Part shown: in pieces, positions 20,346 through 28,473 of the stretch
How positions within the stretch are numbered: position 1 is the stretch's first letter
How the letters are laid out: each line of letters opens with the position of its first letter
Assembly: GCF_000953825.1 (NCBI RefSeq)
Contig: NZ_BBUL01000016.1
Span: 1-48,984 of the forward strand
DNA: 48,984 bases
Reading direction: 5' to 3'
From: Cellvibrio sp. OA-2007
GTDB taxonomy: Bacteria > Pseudomonadota > Gammaproteobacteria > Pseudomonadales > Cellvibrionaceae
Position numbers and translations under genes: made by a program
The notes under the pieces: model-generated
Told to the model about the DNA's origin: nothing
What the model saw: only the letters and a program-made list of their open reading frames with translations
The model's database searches: none

Positions 20346-21239
20346 ATGTCTATTTTTCGTCATCTAGTGGGTGTTATCACAACGGGTTTATTTATCGTTT
20401 TCACCAGTGCGGTGTTTATTCCCTTAATGGTGTTAGCGCTGTTGAAGGTGGGTATTCCACTGGCGCGCTGGCAGGCGCTGTGTAACCGCTGGTTGGATGG
20501 ATTGGCCAGCCTGTGGATGAATGCTAACGCCGGGCATCAGAAGTTGTTATTGCCCACGCAAATTGAAATTGAAGGGCTGACCAATTTGAGCCGACAGGAG
20601 TGGTACATGATGGTGGCTAATCATCAATCCTGGGTGGATATTCTCTTGCTGCTGCGCATCTTTAACGGGCGCATTCCCTATCTTAAATTCTTTTTGAAAC
20701 AATCCTTGATTTGGGTGCCGCTGCTCGGCCTCGCCTGGTGGGCGTTGGAGTTTCCCTTTATGCGTCGCCATACCAAAGCGCAGATTGCACGCGCCCCCTC
20801 CCTGCAAGGGAAAGACATAGAGCAAACCCGCAAAGCCTGCGAAAAGTTCCGCTATAACCCGGTGACAATCATTAACTTCCTTGAAGGCACGCGCTTTACT
20901 AAAGAAAAATATGCGCAACAACAATCTAGTTATCGTCATTTGCTGATGCCCAAAGCGGGCGGTTTGGCGTTTACGCTTGCGGCGATGAATGGGCAGTTGC
21001 ATCGCCTGCTGGATGTAACCATTTATTATCCTGACGGTATTCCAACCTATTGGGATTACGCCTGCGGCCGTGTGAAGCGCATTCAAATACACATTCGTCA
21101 GTTGCCTATCCCCACAGAATTGATTGGTGATTACACCGGAGACGCTGAATTTCGCGCGGGTTTTCAGCAGTGGGTGAATCAATTGTGGCAGGAAAAAGAT
21201 GCGCTCATCGAACAGATGGCAAGCCGCAGGGAAAATTAA
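20346..21239 (+). CDS. Membrane acyltransferase, PlsC/YihG type
   Basis: 1-acylglycerol-3-phosphate acyltransferase-family protein of 297 residues, closest in layout to YihG (an alternative lysophosphatidic acid acyltransferase). Hydrophobic helices lie at about 8-40. The catalytic HX4D box is NHQSWVD (H93, D98) and the substrate box is 'FLEGTRFTKEKY'. It would acylate lysophospholipids at the inner membrane. No clear ribosome-binding site precedes the ATG. It is divergent from lepB, with a 135-bp shared upstream region. Confidence 0.88.
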   Translation: MSIFRHLVGVITTGLFIVFTSAVFIPLMVLALLKVGIPLARWQALCNRWLDGLASLWMNANAGHQKLLLPTQIEIEGLTNLSRQEWYMMVANHQSWVDILLLLRIFNGRIPYLKFFLKQSLIWVPLLGLAWWALEFPFMRRHTKAQIARAPSLQGKDIEQTRKACEKFRYNPVTIINFLEGTRFTKEKYAQQQSSYRHLLMPKAGGLAFTLAAMNGQLHRLLDVTIYYPDGIPTYWDYACGRVKRIQIHIRQLPIPTELIGDYTGDAEFRAGFQQWVNQLWQEKDALIEQMASRREN

Positions 21240-21362
21240 ACTAGGTAGTCGCGCCGGTTGAGGCTATTCTAGCGGCGAAATCTGTCGAAACCGGCAAATT
21301 TAAATGATCACATAAATTCGTAAATGATCAGGTAAGTCCGTAAAAACCGACTGGAGGGCTAC

Positions 21363-21587
21363 ATGTTCTACACGCTAAATGATCTTTTTGCCAAATTGGG
21401 GTTGCCCAATACTCCCGCCGAAATCGAGGCTTTTATCGCCAGACATAACCCTCTGCCGCAGGCTGAACCACTGGCCAGCGCGCCTTTTTGGACTGCCGAA
21501 CAAGCGGAGTTTTTGCGTGAGGCGCGTCAGAGTCACTCGGACTGGGCGGAAGTGGTCGATGAGCTTAATTGCTTATTGCGCGACTAG
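21363..21587 (+). CDS. DUF2789 family small protein
   Basis: 74-residue soluble protein with the DUF2789 pattern: 'LNDLFAKLGLPNTPAEIEAF', 'HNPLPQAEPLASAPFWTAEQ', 'FLREA' and 'DWAEVVDELNCLLR'. Such proteins are short, all-helical and without known function, and are common in Pseudomonas and relatives. A GGAGGG ribosome-binding site precedes the ATG at ideal spacing. A hairpin terminator follows 23 bases after the stop, making it a one-gene unit. Confidence 0.85.
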   Translation: MFYTLNDLFAKLGLPNTPAEIEAFIARHNPLPQAEPLASAPFWTAEQAEFLREARQSHSDWAEVVDELNCLLRD

Positions 21588-21609
21588 CTTTATGCTGTTT
21601 GAAGCCTAG

Positions 21610-21635
21610 CGACCGGCCAATGTGCCGGTCGTTTT
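21610..21635 (+). terminator. Rho-independent terminator after the DUF2789 gene
   Basis: CGACCGGC (21610-21617) pairs with GCCGGTCG (21624-21631) around a six-base loop, then TTTTC. Confidence 0.82.
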
Positions 21636-21701
21636 CATTTGGCAGTCATGTTTTCTATGTTATGGTTCGTCCTTCCTAACTTGAGGTAACAGGATATAGC
21701 T

Positions 21702-22469
21702 ATGCATAAATTGACCATTGTACTCACACTGACTGCACTCACCACGACTGCGCTTGCCGATGAAAAAAAGCGCCCTTGGGATGTCGATGTAGATGTAGGT
21801 GCAATCGCCACTTCCGGCAATACTGATTCAACCAGCCTCCAATTTAAGGTGGATGCCAAGCAAAATCTGGAAAAATGGGAAAACCAATACATCTTCAATT
21901 CGCTTTTCAAAGAGGATGAGGTCGAACAGGATGACGACACAACCAGCAAAGAAAAAACCGCTGAGAAATATTTTGGTTCGGCTAAATTTGCCTATTTGTT
22001 AGGTGTGGAAAAATCCTACGTATTTGGTTTTGGATCTTATACTGACGATAAATTTGGTGCTTATCGCACCTACACCACTGTCGCACTGGGTTACGGTGAT
22101 TGGCTTTATTCCAGCCCTACATTCAATTGGTTTGTTGAGGCGGGTCCGGGTTATTTTGAAGGTGAAAAAGTAATCGAGAGCGACGATGCCAGCATCCCCG
22201 ATAGCATTACCGATGAAAGTGGTGCAATGCTGCGTGCAGCCACAGCGTTGGAATGGAAAATAACCAAGAATGCAGAATTTAAACAAGTGATTAGTGTGGA
22301 ATCGGGCGCGGATAATACTCGTACCCAAAGTGAAACCTCACTGGCAACATCCATCAATGGCAGTATGAAAATGAAAGTGGGTATTGCCATTGCCAATGAT
22401 ACCGATGTAGCGCCGGGTAAAGAAAAGACCGACACGACTACGTTTATCAATTTGGTTTACAGCTTTTAA
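21702..22469 (+). CDS. DUF481 family outer-membrane protein
   Basis: YdiY-like predicted beta-barrel of 255 residues. A signal peptide is clear (MHKLTIVLTLTALTTTALA, then DEKK). The mature protein opens with 'DVDVGAIATSGNTDSTSLQF', a DUF481 signature. It has alternating aromatic strands and ends in Tyr-Ser-Phe, the C-terminal aromatic typical of BAM substrates. Members are called salt-stress-induced outer-membrane proteins, with unknown activity. AGGATA lies upstream of the ATG. The 14-bp tandem repeat follows 3' of the gene. Confidence 0.88.
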   Translation: MHKLTIVLTLTALTTTALADEKKRPWDVDVDVGAIATSGNTDSTSLQFKVDAKQNLEKWENQYIFNSLFKEDEVEQDDDTTSKEKTAEKYFGSAKFAYLLGVEKSYVFGFGSYTDDKFGAYRTYTTVALGYGDWLYSSPTFNWFVEAGPGYFEGEKVIESDDASIPDSITDESGAMLRAATALEWKITKNAEFKQVISVESGADNTRTQSETSLATSINGSMKMKVGIAIANDTDVAPGKEKTDTTTFINLVYSF

Positions 22470-22490
22470 ATTGATTGTTTAATCTCGCGT

Positions 22491-22590
22491 AAAGCACCTG
22501 ACTGAAAAAGTACTTAACAAAAAGCACTTAACGGAAAGTACTTGGCAGCAAGTTCTTAGCTGAAAGTTCTTAACTGAAAGTACTACGGTT
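22491..22590. repeat. 14-bp tandem repeat array (about 7 units) before lpxL
   Basis: The motif AAGTACTTAAC (consensus unit about AAAGTACTTAACTG) recurs with an exact 14-base period at 22508, 22522, 22536, 22550, 22564 and 22578. A further degenerate unit at 22491 is displaced by two bases. Several units contain the 8-bp palindrome AAGTACTT or a one-base variant. The array fills the gap between the DUF481 gene and lpxL and would fall in the lpxL 5' region. It may be a replication-slippage minisatellite or a cluster of regulator sites. Confidence 0.85.
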
Positions 22591-22682
22591 AATTTCTTGT
22601 TAGGTGCTTTGTTTGCGAGCCGTTATAATTCGCCCAGTTTTTCAATCGCAGTCATTATCTGCTCTTTGTGTTTTAAATCCCT

Positions 22683-23600
22683 ATGGCATCATCTCATTTT
22701 TCGCGGACGCTATTAGCCCCCAAACATTGGTTGACTTGGCTGGGTGTTGGTCTTTGGTTTTTAATAGCCCAACTTCCCTATCGCTGGCAGTTGGCGATGG
22801 CGCGTGGCCTCAGCCCATTGTTGCGCAAAAACAAAAAACGTTTGCATCAGGCACAGACTAATTTGCGTTTGTGTTTTCCTCACATGAGTGATGCTGAACG
22901 CGAAAAACTGCTAAAAGAAACTTTGTTTTCCACTGCGATGGCAGCGTTTGAAACAGGCATAGCCTGGTTCTGGCCAAAGTCGCGCTTGCGCAAGTTGTTT
23001 ACCATTACCGGCCTTGAACATATCGAACAGGCGCAGGCTGAAGGGCAGGGTGCATTGCTGCTGAGTTTGCATTTCACTACCTTGGATATTGGCAGTGCCA
23101 TGCTGGGGCAGTATTTGAATTATGACGGTATGTATCGCCCCCATGCCAATGCTGTTTATGATTATTTGCAGCAATCGCGCCGCGAAGCCTATTGCAGAGG
23201 TGGCATGGCATTTAGCCGCGACAATGTGCGTGCGATGGTCAGCCAATTGCGTAAAGGCCGCATGATTTGGTACGCACCCGATCGCGATTTAGGTGAAAAA
23301 ATGTCGGTGTTTGTGCCGTTTTTTGGTGTGCCGACCGCAACGGTTACCGCGACTGGCCAGTTTGCACGGATGGGGCGCGCGAAAATAATTCCTTTTACCC
23401 AGCGCCGTTTGGATGATGGTAGTGGTTATGCCGTTACGATTCACCCGCCGTTTGAAAATTATCCAACCGGCGATGATATTGTGGATGCACGCCGCGTGAA
23501 CGAATTTATGGAGCAGGAAATTGCAAAGTGCCCAGGCCAATATTTTTGGGCACAACCGCGTTTTAGAACTCGCCCGCAAGGCGAGCCCCCAGTGTATTAA
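22683..23600 (+). CDS. lpxL: Lipid A biosynthesis acyltransferase LpxL/HtrB family
   Basis: Inner-membrane late acyltransferase that adds a secondary acyl chain to Kdo-lipid IVA. An N-terminal anchor helix (about 14-31) is followed by 'ARGLSPLLRKNKKRLHQAQTN'. The catalytic HX4D box is HFTTLD (H130, D135), then 'YRPHANAVYDYLQQSRREAY' and 'APDRDLGEKMSVFVPFFG' as in LpxL/LpxP. At 305 residues it is full length. Whether it transfers laurate or another chain cannot be read from sequence. It converges on the CvpA-like gene with one base between the stop codons. Confidence 0.93.
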   Translation: MASSHFSRTLLAPKHWLTWLGVGLWFLIAQLPYRWQLAMARGLSPLLRKNKKRLHQAQTNLRLCFPHMSDAEREKLLKETLFSTAMAAFETGIAWFWPKSRLRKLFTITGLEHIEQAQAEGQGALLLSLHFTTLDIGSAMLGQYLNYDGMYRPHANAVYDYLQQSRREAYCRGGMAFSRDNVRAMVSQLRKGRMIWYAPDRDLGEKMSVFVPFFGVPTATVTATGQFARMGRAKIIPFTQRRLDDGSGYAVTIHPPFENYPTGDDIVDARRVNEFMEQEIAKCPGQYFWAQPRFRTRPQGEPPVY

Positions 23601-23601
23601 A

Positions 23602-24798
23602 TTATTTTTTTTGTACGGGTTTGTCGGAATAGTGGACTTGCCCGTTTTCATCCGTCCAGCGGTAAATAGTTGTCGCCGGTTTTTCATCTGCAGCGGTCGA
23701 GTCCGTTGGTGCTTGCGTAGTATTATTCGATGCTTCGTTTATATCCTGTACGCGATAAGTGCCCATGCCATTCGCAGGTGTCGTCTCGCTGCTAAAAATA
23801 ATTTCCGTTAACTGATTGAGTTTTGGATTCATCATCAGTGGTAATTTGTTCGATGAGTTTAATTGCTGCTGAAATTCCGGATCGTTAATGATCGCAATTA
23901 CACGCGGGTCGTGCTTGATTGTTTGCACGCGGCTCCATGCTTGTACCATTTTTTCAGCCGCTGCTTGCGCACCGTGTTCGCTGGTCACATCGGATTGTGA
24001 CATAAGCGCCTGCACACTGGGGTTATTCATCAGTTCCTTAAAGGCGGGGTCGCGCATCAGTGCGTGGGTATCACCGGTGGTGAGAATGGATTGGATTTTC
24101 TCATCGGCCATCAAGTTTTTCATCTGTCCATCATTTGCCACTTGTTGCACATGGGTGAGCATGGTTTGCGGATTCTCCACAAACGCTCTGGTTATTTGTG
24201 TAGTGGTCTTATCATCCAGTGCTAAATCCACCGCCGTGGCGGCGGCAGTGCTAATTAATTTTTTGGCGCTGGCTTCAATAAATGAATCATTGGTTTTGGT
24301 AAGGTCTCGTATATTGGGTACACCTGTGGCGGGAGCGCGTGCAGTATTATTTTGTATCGTGGAATTATCCGGTGTAACGGCATTATTTGCCTGTAGCTGT
24401 GGTTGAGCCTTGGGTGTTATCACCAGTCCAATGCCGTAAACCACCAGCAGCCCCACCAGTGCGCCCATTAATACTCCTACACCTGCGCCGCCAATTTTAG
24501 AACCGGTTTGTGTCGCATCTGTATCGGGAATTAATTTGGCCAACTGATTGAGCAGCACACTAACTAACAAACTCACCAGCAAAAAAATACTGCTGCCTGC
24601 AATAAAATATACAATCAAACCCTCTAGCGAGGTGTTTTGCATAATTAATTTTGCCAGCGGTTTGGTAAATACAATCGCCGCTGGGTAGGCCACAATCCAA
24701 CTGAGTATACGGGTGATGGAACCGATAAAACCTTTCTGATAGCCGCGCCAGGTAAAAAACGCGAGCAGTGCAAAAAAGATGATCGTTGTCAGGTGCAT
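23602..24798 (-). CDS. CvpA-family membrane protein with C-terminal DUF4124 domain
   Basis: The N-terminal 165 residues are a CvpA-like (colicin V production) membrane domain with four hydrophobic helices ('FFALLAFFTWRGYQKGFIGS', 'GGAGVGVLMGALVGLLVVYG'). A long soluble region (about 165-370) is rich in 'QSILTTGDTHALMRDPAFKE' and 'NNPSVQALM'-type segments, reminiscent of repeats that bind folded partners. The C-terminus 'TIYRWTDENGQVHYSDKP' is a DUF4124 module. The total of 398 residues is more than twice the size of E. coli CvpA. The fusion is read directly and the role is unknown. AAGGAA precedes the start. Confidence 0.85.
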   Translation of the reverse strand: MHLTTIIFFALLAFFTWRGYQKGFIGSITRILSWIVAYPAAIVFTKPLAKLIMQNTSLEGLIVYFIAGSSIFLLVSLLVSVLLNQLAKLIPDTDATQTGSKIGGAGVGVLMGALVGLLVVYGIGLVITPKAQPQLQANNAVTPDNSTIQNNTARAPATGVPNIRDLTKTNDSFIEASAKKLISTAAATAVDLALDDKTTTQITRAFVENPQTMLTHVQQVANDGQMKNLMADEKIQSILTTGDTHALMRDPAFKELMNNPSVQALMSQSDVTSEHGAQAAAEKMVQAWSRVQTIKHDPRVIAIINDPEFQQQLNSSNKLPLMMNPKLNQLTEIIFSSETTPANGMGTYRVQDINEASNNTTQAPTDSTAADEKPATTIYRWTDENGQVHYSDKPVQKK

Positions 24799-24875
24799 AT
24801 ATATTCCTTAGTGCATTACTGGTTGAAATTTTTGTTGGTGTAATTTTTTTGCTAAACATTTGTAGCAATAAAAAA

Positions 24876-26189
24876 CTACAAGGATAGGCGCAGTTGCTTG
24901 TTTATTTCATTGCTAAAGCCTTGTGGTACAGCGGCTTTATTGGCATAGGTTTGCCACTGGCTAACCACATCTTGTACCTGTTCAATAATTAATTTTGCTT
25001 CTTTGGTGAAGTTGCTAATCAGTTTAGCGGCGACTAATAAATCTTCGCGGGTAAAATTATCGCGTTTGCCGTTTACACTTAATTGATGCGAGTTTACCCA
25101 GGGCGAGCCGGGTTTATAACTGTAGGCTACATCAAATGCGGGCGCCAATTGCCATTGCGCCCGCGGGCCTGGCAAGATAAAACCGAAGTTTTTGCTGTGA
25201 TCATCGTGGTTGCGCGCAACAATGTTAAACACCATACGGCGATAAATTTCTATCGCCTCTGCGCGGCTCAAGCGCAGTTGCCGTGCAACGGAAAATAATT
25301 GTTCATAGCTGTAATGGCCGGGCATTTTAAAATCGGCGTGATCTATGGCGCAGAGTGATTGATAGTGCAATTTATGATTGCCAGTGCGATCAAAACGCTG
25401 CGTCAAAAAATGCGCGCGCTCGCCATCAATTAATAATTCGCAAGGTGTCATCGCAATGCCTGCGTCTTTTGCCATCAAATAATAGGCGTATTCCATCCGA
25501 CCAAAACCCTGCGGGTCACCGAAGGTTTCACGATTATTGCCTTGTTCTACAATGCCATCAAATTTTAATAAGTAATGTTCAAAACCTTCCGGTGCATCCA
25601 CTTGGCCGGAGCGAATTTCGCTGCGATTTTTATTGATCGCCACCAAGGCTTTGGCGCGCGCGCCGCCGGCAGATGTTCCCACCTGCAAAATTGCGGTTAA
25701 GTCATCGTTTCCGGCGCTGTGCAATTGGCTGCTCACGCCGGCGCGCTGATCCAATACTTGCTGCGCCATACTGATCAGTGAATCCAGCTCCAGTTTGGTA
25801 TTTCCGGTTTGGGTCTGGCGCAGTGCTGGTGCGTATTCCAATGCACCCATGCCGCGTTTGCCGCTGTAGAGCAATCGCTCCAGTGGATTAAAACTCTGCG
25901 GATCGCGGCCATTGCGTGCCAGCCAGGCATTGATAACCGCATTGCCAAAATCATCGGGCAGGGTATCGGCAAAACAGGCGGGCAGACCTTTGTAAGTGGC
26001 GCGATTAAGTTGCGGGAAGTGAAAAATGCGCGTGCTATCGCTGCGGCTGGGCATGTGCAGCGGCGCGATTTGTACGCCGGTTTTGATCCATTCAGGGGTG
26101 TATTCAAAGGTCGCGGTTGCGGTGTCTGGCGCCCACGCCAGTGCGCCCACCAGTTTGTCCCACAGCCAGACTTCAGCGAGATTTTGCAT
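24876..26189 (-). CDS. hipA: HipA-family serine/threonine kinase toxin
   Basis: HipA-like kinase toxin of 437 residues. Members phosphorylate translation factors such as glutamyl-tRNA synthetase. Counting from ATG 26189, the glycine-rich ATP loop is 'VGTSAGGARAK' (about 170-180). The catalytic box HDDHSKN spans H328-N334, and the Mg-binding Asp is D353 in 'APAFDVAY'. The N-terminal subdomain ('ADTLPDDFGNAVINAWL') is also typical. I chose ATG 26189 rather than the TTG at 26195 because it forms a TAATG stop-start overlap with hipB, indicating translational coupling. All key residues are intact. Confidence 0.92.
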   Translation of the reverse strand: MQNLAEVWLWDKLVGALAWAPDTATATFEYTPEWIKTGVQIAPLHMPSRSDSTRIFHFPQLNRATYKGLPACFADTLPDDFGNAVINAWLARNGRDPQSFNPLERLLYSGKRGMGALEYAPALRQTQTGNTKLELDSLISMAQQVLDQRAGVSSQLHSAGNDDLTAILQVGTSAGGARAKALVAINKNRSEIRSGQVDAPEGFEHYLLKFDGIVEQGNNRETFGDPQGFGRMEYAYYLMAKDAGIAMTPCELLIDGERAHFLTQRFDRTGNHKLHYQSLCAIDHADFKMPGHYSYEQLFSVARQLRLSRAEAIEIYRRMVFNIVARNHDDHSKNFGFILPGPRAQWQLAPAFDVAYSYKPGSPWVNSHQLSVNGKRDNFTREDLLVAAKLISNFTKEAKLIIEQVQDVVSQWQTYANKAAVPQGFSNEINKQLRLSL

Positions 26190-26545
26190 TACCAATCCAA
26201 CCCGGGTTCTTCTACACCCTCTGCCGTATTTGCCGTTGCTGTTTTATAGGTTGTGTGGCGTGCGCGTTGACGCTGCTTGCCGCGCAGCTTTAATTGCTCC
26301 AAGGGGCTAGGGGGAGTTGCAGGTAAAAAGTTTTCCAACTGTTCCAGTGCATTGAGCGCGCGCAGAGCGGCCACCATGTTTTCCAGCTTGCCACCACCGG
26401 CAACCAGTTGGCGATAACTTTTGGGGGTTATGCCAATCTCGTCGGCCAGTGCCTGCTGGGTCATGTTCTGCGCCAAGCGCAGAGCCTCAAGGCGATTGCC
26501 CAGCTCAGCCGCAACGGACGCATTTGTCATAGTATAAAAGTTCAT
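26189..26545 (-). CDS. hipB: HipB-like XRE-family antitoxin/regulator
   Basis: Helix-turn-helix protein of up to 118 residues. The HTH covers about residues 15-70 ('NRLEALRLAQNMTQQALADE', 'TPKSYRQLVAGGG'). A Lys/Arg-rich, probably disordered C-terminal tail follows and is longer than in E. coli HipB. The start could be at 26545 or at an internal ATG at 26530, and neither has a good ribosome-binding site. It is the first gene of the hipBA operon and overlaps hipA by one base. The upstream region carries repeated ACCTATTA motifs that may be its operators. Confidence 0.88.
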   Translation of the reverse strand: MNFYTMTNASVAAELGNRLEALRLAQNMTQQALADEIGITPKSYRQLVAGGGKLENMVAALRALNALEQLENFLPATPPSPLEQLKLRGKQRQRARHTTYKTATANTAEGVEEPGLDW

Positions 26546-26690
26546 AATGGGTATTTATTTACCTTTATGTGTCTTAGTTAGGCCATTTGGGTTAATTTAT
26601 ACCTATTATCGCTTCTTGTCTATTTTTGGGTCTTTTTATACCTATTAACTAATTTAATGCTGTTTATGGGTAGTATGTGACCTATTAATA
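26544..26690 (-). promoter_or_regulatory. Repeated ACCTATTA motifs upstream of hipBA
   Basis: ACCTATTA occurs at 26601, 26640 and 26680, at 39- and 40-base intervals (about four helical turns). The first two copies share the longer TTTATACCTATTA. Inverted, imperfect copies (TAATGGGTA at 26545 and TATGGGTA near 26666) flank them. HipB in other bacteria binds several spaced operators before its own gene, so this is a likely operator array, and the intervening A/T-rich DNA would contain the promoter. Confidence 0.55.
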
Positions 26691-26702
26691 TTGGAGGTAT
26701 GG

Positions 26703-27878
26703 CTATGTGGCTGGTGTATTAACAAGCGACAGCGGTGCGGCTTTGGTGTTAGTTGGGAAAAACTGATTTCGCAGTCTCATAAAAGGTGTTTCTACCAAGA
26801 GATAGAGAAGCCATCCGCAAAAAATACTTACCGCCATAATAATTGCCACGCCCAGCCAGCCATTAATATCAATCTCATATTCCGTTAACGGTGCTTTCAA
26901 TACTTGAAATATAGGTTTGTGAATTAAATAAATCGCGTAAGACCACAGCGCTAAACTTGCTGCTCCCGGAATTCGTATGCGATGCAACATTGAGTTGGGG
27001 CTGAGTGCAGCGAGTACCAGAATGCCAAAACTGATTGCCAATAACGAATAGCCAAATGTGGTCACCATGAACGTGCGTCCATAGCCTTCGATATAGGCAA
27101 AGTTCTGAAATACGTAAAACATGGTGCCCACACTTGCCAAACCTATTGCTAACAAAAGATTGCCTCTACGCAATATTGCGGCGTAAATCGTTGGGTGAAA
27201 ATTTTTCAATAAGGCGATCGCTATGCCGGGTAGTAGTTCATCAAAGCGGGTAAAGCTGGAATAGTAAATATGTTCCATAAACGATTGCATGGTGATTGCA
27301 GCTTCGCCTTGGGCCTGCCAATTGTATCCGCGTAAAAAAATTGCGAGCAGCATTGCGCCAATAATGGCTATCCAGCCAAGTCGAACAGAGCGTTTAGCGT
27401 AGGCGATGAGTAATGCGATAACCGGAAAAATTAAATAGAATTGCTCTTCAATGCATAAAGACCAGGAGTGTGTAAAGGTTTCCCCGGCGCGCATGTCGAG
27501 GTTTTGGGTAAAGGTGAGAAATGACCAGAAGGGCGCCGTGGCGGTACCACTCAATGCGACTGGAAAAATAAAATAGAGCGCGAGTACAAAATAATAATTA
27601 GGCAGGGTGCGCAGAAAGCGGCGAATGTAAAACAGTTTCAGTGAAAAGTCCTGCCCTTTGGCAAATGCAGAGAGAATCTGGTTGCCAATTAAATAACCGC
27701 TTAACACAAAAAATAAATCGACACCTGCCCAACCAAGTTGGCTCATGAAACCGAAGCTGTTTTCCCAGCTTACCACCACTTTGTAGTGGTAGATTAAAAC
27801 GATAACAATAGCAATGGCGCGAAGAGTATCCAGTCCGTAAAGGCGATTATTGTTATGGGCTTCCATGGGGTGATGCAT
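26703..27878 (-). CDS. Acyltransferase family 3 (OafA/YrhL-type) membrane protein
   Basis: Integral membrane O-acyltransferase of 391 residues with about ten hydrophobic helices. The opening 'RLYGLDTLRAIAIVIVLIYH' and 'GWAGVDLFFVLSGYLIGNQI' are the classic AT3 motifs (R-x10-H and the GVDLFFVLSG loop). 'SLCIEEQFYLIFPVIALL' is also present. Such enzymes acetylate surface polysaccharides or antibiotics. No SGNH domain is fused, so the sugar acceptor cannot be guessed. AGGA lies seven bases upstream. The 3' end reaches the hipBA operator region, so the two units are tandem. Confidence 0.9.
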   Translation of the reverse strand: MHHPMEAHNNNRLYGLDTLRAIAIVIVLIYHYKVVVSWENSFGFMSQLGWAGVDLFFVLSGYLIGNQILSAFAKGQDFSLKLFYIRRFLRTLPNYYFVLALYFIFPVALSGTATAPFWSFLTFTQNLDMRAGETFTHSWSLCIEEQFYLIFPVIALLIAYAKRSVRLGWIAIIGAMLLAIFLRGYNWQAQGEAAITMQSFMEHIYYSSFTRFDELLPGIAIALLKNFHPTIYAAILRRGNLLLAIGLASVGTMFYVFQNFAYIEGYGRTFMVTTFGYSLLAISFGILVLAALSPNSMLHRIRIPGAASLALWSYAIYLIHKPIFQVLKAPLTEYEIDINGWLGVAIIMAVSIFCGWLLYLLVETPFMRLRNQFFPTNTKAAPLSLVNTPAT

Positions 27879-27959
27879 GTGTCGTCCTGATAGATTTAGT
27901 ATGTTAGTTGTGATGGGAAATTGTGGAGAATTGGTACTAAGGTAGGTTGAGCGGCATTA

Positions 27960-28466
27960 TCACCGTAATTCCCGCATAAGTTCAATCAATCGCGCAATCC
28001 GCTCATTGGAGAGCTGGCGATAGTCGGGGTAGGGTGCAACAATCAGGCGATGTTCCTTGTTGATGGCAAAGTACTGGTCAAGCCACACCAGCGAAGGCAG
28101 ATCCAAAGATGCGGCGTATGTTTTTCCCGCGATGATATGAATCGCGTTATTGTTTTTATCAAGTTCTGGCGCGCTAAACAAAAGCGCTTCTTGCGATTGC
28201 AATTGAAATAATTCCGAATCTCGATATTCCTGCCAGCTCGGCGGTAAATTCGTGCGCTGATTTAGCGAAAACCAATCAAACAGTAATTTGGCGTAAACAT
28301 TAAACGCTTTACGCCAGTGGTTACTGGTGTGCTGCACTATATGTGCGAGCTCACCCGGTGCCAAGCAGCGAAGTTCTTTCATCGATGAGTAATCGCCAAT
28401 CGGCGGGCGATTGGCGATATAAAAATTGATGGAGCTCTCTTTGGAACCAAAACCAATGGGTGGCAT
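27960..28466 (-). CDS. Conserved hypothetical protein (recalls DUF6942)
   Basis: A 168-residue soluble protein without signal peptide or membrane segment. Recognisable blocks are 'IANRPPIGDY', 'VQHTSNHWRKAFNVYAKLLF', 'HIIAGKTYA', 'WLDQYFAIN' and 'PYPDYRQLSNERI'. From memory these resemble the uncharacterised DUF6942 family, but that needs a profile search. It starts seven bases after the stop of the lipoprotein gene, so the two probably form an operon. No function is proposed. Confidence 0.72.
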   Translation of the reverse strand: MPPIGFGSKESSINFYIANRPPIGDYSSMKELRCLAPGELAHIVQHTSNHWRKAFNVYAKLLFDWFSLNQRTNLPPSWQEYRDSELFQLQSQEALLFSAPELDKNNNAIHIIAGKTYAASLDLPSLVWLDQYFAINKEHRLIVAPYPDYRQLSNERIARLIELMRELR

Positions 28467-28473
28467 TGAGCTT

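Noticed and set aside
22491-22590. CRISPR array
   Set aside because: Units are 14 bases with no unique spacers between them. It is a simple tandem repeat.
27942-27955. Another GTAGGTTG repeat
   Set aside because: Only GTAGGTTGAGCGG is present, with no palindromic partner or shared interior. It is too short to call.
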